Positions 31,374-34,930 of a stretch of 34,930 nucleotides of DNA are shown piece by piece. Origin of the DNA: Pustulibacterium marinum (GTDB lineage Bacteria; Bacteroidota; Bacteroidia; Flavobacteriales; Flavobacteriaceae); assembly GCF_900116665.1 (NCBI RefSeq), contig NZ_FPBK01000023.1, positions 1 to 34,930 of the forward strand, in the 5' to 3' direction. The stretch's first letter is position 1; every line of letters starts with the position of its first letter. Under the pieces are notes generated by a model. It was not told the DNA's origin and ran no database searches. It was given only the letters and a program-made list of their open reading frames with translations. The translations under genes were made by a program, and so were the position numbers.

Positions 31374-31672
31374 GGCATTACTTTTATAAGTCTACCACAT
31401 CTTTTTTTAACGCTTAAAACTTTCCAAGTTTCAGGAGTGTTTGGTATCATCATTTTTTCTTTACCATCATACATTCCTTTTACAAAAAGCTTATTGGCTA
31501 ATTCTTCTGAAATAGCTATACTATCAACTGAATTATGATAACCGGGAATTGGTTTTTCATACAAACCAGCTTGATCTTTTGAAAAACAATAACCAGCGTT
31601 ATTGGGTCTCCAAAGTGTTGTGTATTCTTCGTGAAAATACGTGTGTGCTAATGAAACAATATAAAAAGCCAT
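31370..31672 (-). CDS. Hypothetical protein, 100 aa
   Basis: A soluble mixed alpha/beta protein (MAFYIVSLAHTYFHEEYTTL; NSVDSIAISEELANKLF; a basic C-terminus KKRCGRLIKVMP). Such short proteins with KPIPGYHNS-like central loops occur in phage early regions, but I cannot name a family. ATGA overlap with the next gene. Confidence 0.68.
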   Translation of the reverse strand: MAFYIVSLAHTYFHEEYTTLWRPNNAGYCFSKDQAGLYEKPIPGYHNSVDSIAISEELANKLFVKGMYDGKEKMMIPNTPETWKVLSVKKRCGRLIKVMP

Positions 31673-31679
31673 AATTCTA

Positions 31680-31931
31680 CTACGATTTAAGTTTTTCTAA
31701 TAATTCTTTTTGATGCTTTTCTTCTGCAATCAAAACTTCTAAAATGCCCGTTGCAAGTGCCGTATTGGTTTGGCGCTCCGGGTTTTGCAAATAGTTAGAC
31801 AAGCTTTGACGGCTAAACGGTTTTTGTTTACGGTTTAGTAGCCCTTTTTCTGCTAATTTTTTGCTTAACGTATTGGCATAATGGCTGCCAAATACTTTTT
31901 TAATACGTTGTACGTGGGTTTGATCTATCAT
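31680..31931 (-). CDS. Putative helix-turn-helix regulator, 83 aa
   Basis: The helical, basic protein contains KPFSRQSLSNYLQNPERQTN (about 37-56), a plausible helix-turn-helix with a recognition helix, followed by a Glu/Lys-rich C-terminal helix for dimerisation. It is an early gene downstream of the lysogeny promoter, so a transcription regulator (for example of the late array) is a reasonable guess, not proven. Confidence 0.7.
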   Translation of the reverse strand: MIDQTHVQRIKKVFGSHYANTLSKKLAEKGLLNRKQKPFSRQSLSNYLQNPERQTNTALATGILEVLIAEEKHQKELLEKLKS

Positions 31932-31941
31932 GTTGAAGGGT

Positions 31942-32148
31942 TTACTTTTTCTTTTTCAGCGTATTCACGGCAATAGGCTTGGTTAACCAGCTTGTTTTAC
32001 CGTGGGTTACATACTTGTAACCATTTTGCAGCTTTGCAGCTTCTTGCTGCTTTGCAATAGCCAAAACCGTGAGGGCGGTTTGGCGTTGACGGCTCCAATA
32101 CTCGTTACTGGTAATGTTTTCTTTGTCGGTAGTGGGTTGTGTACTCAT
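31942..32148 (-). CDS. Hypothetical basic protein, 68 aa (MSTQ start)
   Basis: Starts MSTQPTTDKEN and is helical and basic (WSRQRQTALTVLAIAKQQEA). Its first 12 bases are identical to those of the 99-aa gene further upstream (MSTQDKK). The start overlaps the upstream stop (TAATG). No family recognised. Confidence 0.65.
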   Translation of the reverse strand: MSTQPTTDKENITSNEYWSRQRQTALTVLAIAKQQEAAKLQNGYKYVTHGKTSWLTKPIAVNTLKKKK

Positions 32149-32372
32149 TATTCTTTATTTTGTAATTCTGTTAAACTTTGCAAATGCTCAATTAAACTGT
32201 TCATCTGTTCACCATCTATATACACTACTTGTCTTCTGTCATTTTCCAAATCAAAAATGAATCTGTAATACTCCCCATCATTGTATTTAGCTACAAAAAA
32301 TTTTGATTTTAAATACTTACAAGCAGAGCTTCGTTTATATGAATTAGATACTTTTGCAAAAAACTTTCTCAT
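32148..32372 (-). CDS. Hypothetical basic protein, 74 aa
   Basis: Starts MRKFFAKVSNSYKRSSACK, then aromatic strands (FFVAKYNDGEYYRFIFDLEN) and a C-terminal helix (MNSLIEHLQSLTELQ). Its start overlaps the end of the 99-aa gene inside the 18-bp junction repeat. Function unknown. Confidence 0.68.
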   Translation of the reverse strand: MRKFFAKVSNSYKRSSACKYLKSKFFVAKYNDGEYYRFIFDLENDRRQVVYIDGEQMNSLIEHLQSLTELQNKE

Positions 32373-32668
32373 GGCTTTGGGGTTTTAGAAGTTTCACTTG
32401 CTAGATTCTGCTTTCTTTTTTGCTCTAAGGCTTCTTTTGCAGCTTTTGAGAGGCTATATAAAGCACACCAGATAGTTGCATGGTTTAAATCTGTGGCAGA
32501 TATAAAAGCATCTCTTAAATCTTTATGATTATTGGCTTTTAGCAGTATGTATTCTATATTATTAACAGCAACTGAAGCTTCATCAAATAACCTATATATG
32601 TCTTGTAAATTCTTTTCCGATAAATCGGATTCTAACAAAAGGGCTGTTTTTTTGTCTTGTGTACTCAT
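32369..32668 (-). CDS. Hypothetical helical protein, 99 aa (cassette-like)
   Basis: Starts MSTQDKKTALLLESDLSEKN, is helical throughout, and ends in TPKP. Both ends lie in duplicated junctions: the 18-bp sequence at its 3' border (32368-32385) is repeated at its 5' border (32664-32681), and its first 12 bases recur at the start of the 68-aa gene. This suggests a module inserted by short-homology recombination. Function unknown. Confidence 0.7.
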   Translation of the reverse strand: MSTQDKKTALLLESDLSEKNLQDIYRLFDEASVAVNNIEYILLKANNHKDLRDAFISATDLNHATIWCALYSLSKAAKEALEQKRKQNLASETSKTPKP

Positions 32669-32901
32669 GGCTTTGGGGTTTCCGTTATCACATCTACTCT
32701 ATATTTCAAAACCCTTGATTCTCCATTTACTGGAGAAATAAAATTTAGTTTTGTGCCTACTTCTAGATCATTACACGGGTCTGTAACCCCACCGACATAT
32801 AATTGCTTATGGAATGGTCCACAATCAACTATTTCACCATCGTGGTTTACATCCCACCACAGAATATCTTGTCCTAAATCTTCAAACAATACTCGTTTCA
32901 T
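32665..32901 (-). CDS. Hypothetical protein, 78 aa
   Basis: Starts MKRVLFEDLGQDILWWD at the ATG at 32901 (an upstream TTG would add three residues). Beta-rich (DGEIVDCGPFHKQLYVGG; SPVNGESRVLKYRVDVI), possibly an SH3/OB-like small barrel. It ends in TPKP within the duplicated junction and overlaps the next gene by 4 bp. Confidence 0.68.
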   Translation of the reverse strand: MKRVLFEDLGQDILWWDVNHDGEIVDCGPFHKQLYVGGVTDPCNDLEVGTKLNFISPVNGESRVLKYRVDVITETPKP

Positions 32902-32913
32902 ATCAATCAATTT

Positions 32914-33129
32914 TTATTTGTTCCAGTTTGGGAACTGTTTTTTAAAATCATTTAAGTCTCTACGGTATTCCTTAATTATTCTTGAAGGAATTTTGTTGTA
33001 TGCCAAATAAGGCAGGTATTTATCTCGCAAAGCGTTTTCTGCCTTTTTTTGTAAAAACCCGGGCGCAAGGGTTTGGGGTTCGCCCGGGCTATTGTGGAGG
33101 GAAAAAGATGTTTTTGCAATGCGTTTCAT
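32914..33129 (-). CDS. First early gene, basic 71-aa protein
   Basis: Basic protein (MKRIAKTSFSLHNSPGEPQ; ENALRDKYLPYLAYNKIPSR; a C-terminal IIKEYRRDLNDFKKQF). It is first behind the leftward early promoter, 18 bp downstream of the leader terminator. First-gene position after an intrinsic terminator is typical of antiterminators or immediate-early regulators, but it has no recognisable motif. Confidence 0.7.
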   Translation of the reverse strand: MKRIAKTSFSLHNSPGEPQTLAPGFLQKKAENALRDKYLPYLAYNKIPSRIIKEYRRDLNDFKKQFPNWNK

Positions 33130-33146
33130 TAGATTCTTACTTTTTC

Positions 33147-33174
33147 AAAAAATCCCTACAAATGGGGATTTTTT
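33147..33174 (-). terminator. Leader terminator/attenuator of the early operon
   Basis: AAAAAATCCC (33147-33156) pairs perfectly with GGGATTTTTT (33165-33174) around TACAAATG. Transcripts from the early promoter reach this hairpin about 50 nt into the leader, before any gene. A terminator here implies attenuation or antitermination control, or a structured 5' leader. Confidence 0.65.
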
Positions 33175-33216
33175 TGTGTATATTTTGTGTTAGTTTTGTT
33201 TACGCTATGTTTTTGT

Positions 33217-33233
33217 TTTGTAGCTGTTACAAA
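33217..33233. promoter_or_regulatory. Palindrome TTTGTA-N5-TACAAA
   Basis: Six-base arms with a 5-nt spacer, the same geometry as the TAGAG operators next to it but a different sequence. It covers the expected early transcription start, so it could be the target of a second regulator (Cro-like or antirepressor). Confidence 0.45.
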
Positions 33234-33259
33234 TATAGAGTATTTCTCTATTTAACAAA
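33230..33259 (-). promoter_or_regulatory. Early leftward promoter
   Basis: On the minus strand TTTG (33259-33256), an 18-nt spacer and TATATTTG (33237-33230) match the Bacteroidota consensus closely. The proposed start site is near 33222. Operator 1 (33235-33251) lies between and over the boxes, so bound repressor would block polymerase. Confidence 0.8.
33235..33251. promoter_or_regulatory. Operator 1 of the lysogeny switch
   Basis: ATAGAG-TATTT-CTCTAT, an inverted repeat with 5-nt spacer, overlapping the early promoter. The core TAGAG-N5-CTCTA is repeated at 33268-33282, 32 bp (three helical turns) centre to centre. Likely bound by the adjacent repressor. Confidence 0.75.
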
Positions 33260-33267
33260 AAAATAAA

Positions 33268-33282
33268 TAGAGTTTTTCTCTA
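33268..33282. promoter_or_regulatory. Operator 2 of the lysogeny switch
   Basis: TAGAG-TTTTT-CTCTA, the second copy of the operator core, 22 bp before the repressor start codon. It probably mediates autoregulation and cooperative binding with operator 1. A convincing repressor promoter could not be picked out. Confidence 0.7.
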
Positions 33283-33304
33283 AAAACCTACTAAATAGTT
33301 GAAA

Positions 33305-33712
33305 ATGAATGTAAAAGAAAGATTAAAATTATTTATCAAAAGCCAAGAAATGAGCATTTCAACCTTTGAAAAGCAAATTAAAGCTTCTAACGGATATGTA
33401 AATTCTATATCCAAAAGCATTGGCATAGATAAATTAACCAACATAATAGAGAATTTCCCTAATCTTAGATTAGAGTGGCTTTTTGCAGAGAAAGGAGAAA
33501 TGCTGAAGTCGGACGAACCTTATACATTACAGGAACCACCCACTGTTTTGCAAGAACCCGAAATAAATCAATACCGAACAGCATCAGAAACTATAAAGGA
33601 TAAGGAAGCTATTATAACTTCCATGCAAGCAACCATTGATTTGCAAAAAGAAAAGATTGAAGAATTGCAACATCAATTAGCCAGTGTTAAAAGGGGAAGA
33701 AACGCTGGTTAA
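33305..33712 (+). CDS. CI-like phage repressor with coiled-coil tail
   Basis: This 135-aa DNA-binding protein has an N-terminal helix-turn-helix (about 1-60, containing MSISTFEKQIKASNGYVNSI) and the LRLEWLFAEKGEML segment typical of Bacteroidota phage repressors, then a linker and a coiled-coil C-terminus (EKIEELQHQLASV). No LexA-type peptidase domain, so induction would not be by RecA-driven self-cleavage. Divergent from the early operon across two operators. I used the ATG at 33305; a TTG at 33299 would add two residues. Confidence 0.85.
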   Translation: MNVKERLKLFIKSQEMSISTFEKQIKASNGYVNSISKSIGIDKLTNIIENFPNLRLEWLFAEKGEMLKSDEPYTLQEPPTVLQEPEINQYRTASETIKDKEAIITSMQATIDLQKEKIEELQHQLASVKRGRNAG

Positions 33713-33745
33713 AAATTGGATTATTTATAAAAACAAAAACTCATT

Positions 33746-34459
33746 ATGAAAAAAATTTACTTACTATTTTTACTATTTATCAACGTCTCTATAGGACAAG
33801 AACTAGCTATTCAAGATTATAATTACAGCGTTTCTGATAGTGTTAACGGTGCAGTCAAGAATTTATCTGAAGAAAAAATATACATTGTTGACTTTGGGGA
33901 CAACAATCAAAAAATGATTGAAAAAAGTAGCTTCTTTATGTTTGAACATCCTTACCAAAAGGAAGGTAGCTACGTAATTACCCTTTATGATCTAAGTGAT
34001 GGTAAAAAGGCTGTTAGTGCAAAACAAGTAACCATTGCAAAAGAAAAAAAAACACTTCGTATTTCTAAAATTACATTTTTAGATTACAACCCTATAAAAG
34101 ATACTGGAGCTGCATGGGATTTAGCCACCGGAGGAACTTACCCTGATGTCTATATGAAATTCTATAATCCAACCACTGGAAAATCATTAGGTCACACACA
34201 AGATAGAACTAGACAAAACGTAAAGGCAAAATCCCCTATTTCTTGGAGCTTCGAATCCTTTTCTCTCAATAAGGAAACTTTAAAAGATGGTTTCGAAATT
34301 CAATTTCTTGATTATGATAGCATTTCAGGAGATGATACCATTGGCGGTATCGCTTTCAAAAATGCACTAGCTACATTCAAAGACCAATCAGGAACCATAA
34401 CCATAGACGATATAGAAAAGTATAATTGTGCTTTTTCTATAGAATACTCTTGGGAATAA
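33746..34459 (+). CDS. Secreted C2-like protein (lysogenic-conversion candidate)
   Basis: This 237-aa protein has a signal peptide (1-18, MKKIYLLFLLFINVSIGQ), an N-terminal PKD-like beta domain (about 25-95; YIVDFGDNNQ, SSFFMFEHPYQKEGSYVITLY) and a second domain (about 104-237) with ITFLDYNPIKDTGAAWDLAT, YPDVYMKFYNP and IQFLDYDSISGDDTIGG. The acidic loops resemble calcium-binding C2 domains. It is 33 bp behind the repressor on the same strand, so expressed in the lysogen. It probably acts in the periplasm or at the outer membrane; superinfection exclusion or host fitness are possible. Confidence 0.75.
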   Translation: MKKIYLLFLLFINVSIGQELAIQDYNYSVSDSVNGAVKNLSEEKIYIVDFGDNNQKMIEKSSFFMFEHPYQKEGSYVITLYDLSDGKKAVSAKQVTIAKEKKTLRISKITFLDYNPIKDTGAAWDLATGGTYPDVYMKFYNPTTGKSLGHTQDRTRQNVKAKSPISWSFESFSLNKETLKDGFEIQFLDYDSISGDDTIGGIAFKNALATFKDQSGTITIDDIEKYNCAFSIEYSWE

Positions 34460-34780
34460 GAAAAAAGCGATTGTCGTAACCCTTTATCTTCTTTTCTTTT
34501 TTATTATTTCCGATTTTTCGGAAAGGTAATATAAAGTAGAAATATAAAGGAAATAGTAAAAAAGCGCTGAACCCCTGTAAATACAGGCTTTGCACTTCAT
34601 ATTTCCGGTATTTCCGATTTTTTTTAATAATATAAATATAAGAGAGGTAAAGGAGAGACGGCGCTCTCACCGCCTTTTGAAAAAAGGAGGTTTTAATAAG
34701 GTGTTCGGCGGTAGCCTCACGCATTTAGTGTTTTTTAAAAAGCTGGAAAGGCTTGGAAACACAGCGGAGTTCGCTACATA
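34460..34780. other. Non-coding right end: motif cluster and hairpins
   Basis: No convincing gene. The stretch holds TTTCCGA-TTTT-TCGGAAA (34507-34524), the near-perfect palindrome CCTGTA-AA-TACAGG (34574-34587), TTTCCGG and TTTCCGA (34602 and 34611) and a GGCG/CGCC hairpin with four Ts (34660-34678) that may terminate the repressor operon. The TTTCCGA motifs repeat those beyond the integrase. Confidence 0.5.
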
Positions 34781-34803
34781 ACACGTGTCAAATTTGAGTC
34801 AAA
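34781..34803. other. Right arm-type integrase/excisionase site (candidate)
   Basis: ACACGTGTCAAATTTGAGTC is similar to the reverse complement of 74-95. It lies about 80 bp from the right att core. The inverted placement of the two sites around att supports arm-type binding by the integrase or an accessory factor. Confidence 0.5.
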
Positions 34804-34884
34804 TAGAGGTGTTTTTATGGCTTTTTAAAAAATATACTGTACTGATAACTAGACCATCTGAAACGAGAATAGAGCGAATGAAAA

Positions 34885-34930
34885 TCCCGTCTTCGCTACT
34901 CCAAAGCTCGAAACGGTAGGAAATACAATG
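34885..34930. repeat. Right copy of 46-bp terminal direct repeat (att core)
   Basis: Identical to 1-46. The window stops exactly at its end, so I cannot see whether identity continues into the terminator arm that follows the left copy. Confidence 0.85.

Noticed and set aside
32618-32634. TCCGATAAATCGGA palindrome
   Set aside because: Lies inside a coding region and is isolated, so not counted with the TTTCCGA clusters.
3336-33129. Integrative conjugative element
   Set aside because: ArdC-like protein occurs in such elements, but no relaxase, coupling protein or Tra/VirB genes are present, while fibres, lysis-type genes and a phage-type repressor switch are.
34437-34724. Possible 95-aa minus-strand gene at the right end
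   Set aside because: Low-complexity Lys/Tyr/Phe/Leu composition, overlaps the 3' end of the secreted protein on the other strand, and covers palindromes and a hairpin; more likely non-coding.
34885-34930. Complete tRNA gene at the right end
   Set aside because: Only a 3'-end-like fragment is present; the sequence before it does not fold into D, anticodon and T arms.

Overview
The window looks like one complete integrating virus-like element of a Flavobacteriia (Bacteroidota) host. The evidence is low GC, Sec signal peptides that end in the flavobacterial ...AQ form, promoters of the Bacteroidota TTTG/TAnnTTTG type, a SusC-like N-terminal domain and phage-fibre repeat motifs. A 46-bp direct repeat (1-46 and 34885-34930) bounds it, with a tyrosine integrase just inside the left copy and inverted arm-like sites next to both copies. 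The unit is 34,884 bp. It is either a provirus with attL/attR or a circular genome opened at attP; the window cannot decide, because no chromosomal flank is visible.

Layout, left to right. (1) 1-1487: att, integrase and a bidirectional terminator. (2) 1539-3149: a leftward five-gene accessory operon with its own promoter and operator-like palindromes. (3) 3336-22587: one uninterrupted leftward late block of 24 genes. It starts with a membrane-anchored transglutaminase-like protein and runs through capsid/virion candidates (a 194-aa protein followed by a strong terminator is the best major-capsid candidate), a SusC-plug/TonB-box mimic, a membrane-anchored muralytic protein, a fibre/spike block carrying Sec signal peptides (including a 1088-aa SGNH-hydrolase spike), a lysis-like group (small membrane proteins, DUF5675, spanin-like), an M23 peptidase and an 1107-aa polyvalent protein (ArdC-like, zincin, RecA-like ATPase). 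(4) 22588-22751: late control region with seven 10-bp helically phased repeats. (5) 22758-33129: leftward early operon of small accessory genes, a PAPS-reductase-like enzyme, a TOPRIM-SF3 primase-helicase and more small genes. Two places show gene cassettes bounded by duplicated junctions. (6) 33130-33298: lysogeny switch with two TAGAG-N5-CTCTA operators, a clear leftward promoter and a leader terminator. (7) 33305-34459: rightward repressor and a secreted C2-like lysogenic-conversion candidate. (8) 34460-34930: non-coding end and att.

The main interpretation is that no terminase, portal, HK97-type capsid protein, tape measure, baseplate or conjugation gene is recognisable, yet there are fibres, lysis-type genes, several membrane-anchored peptidoglycan enzymes and many single-pass membrane proteins. 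That combination fits a tailless virus with an internal membrane, in the manner of PRD1, PM2 or SH1. At about 35 kb it would be a large example, with virion proteins I do not recognise by family. This is inference; structure prediction of the 194-aa and 128-aa proteins is the decisive test.
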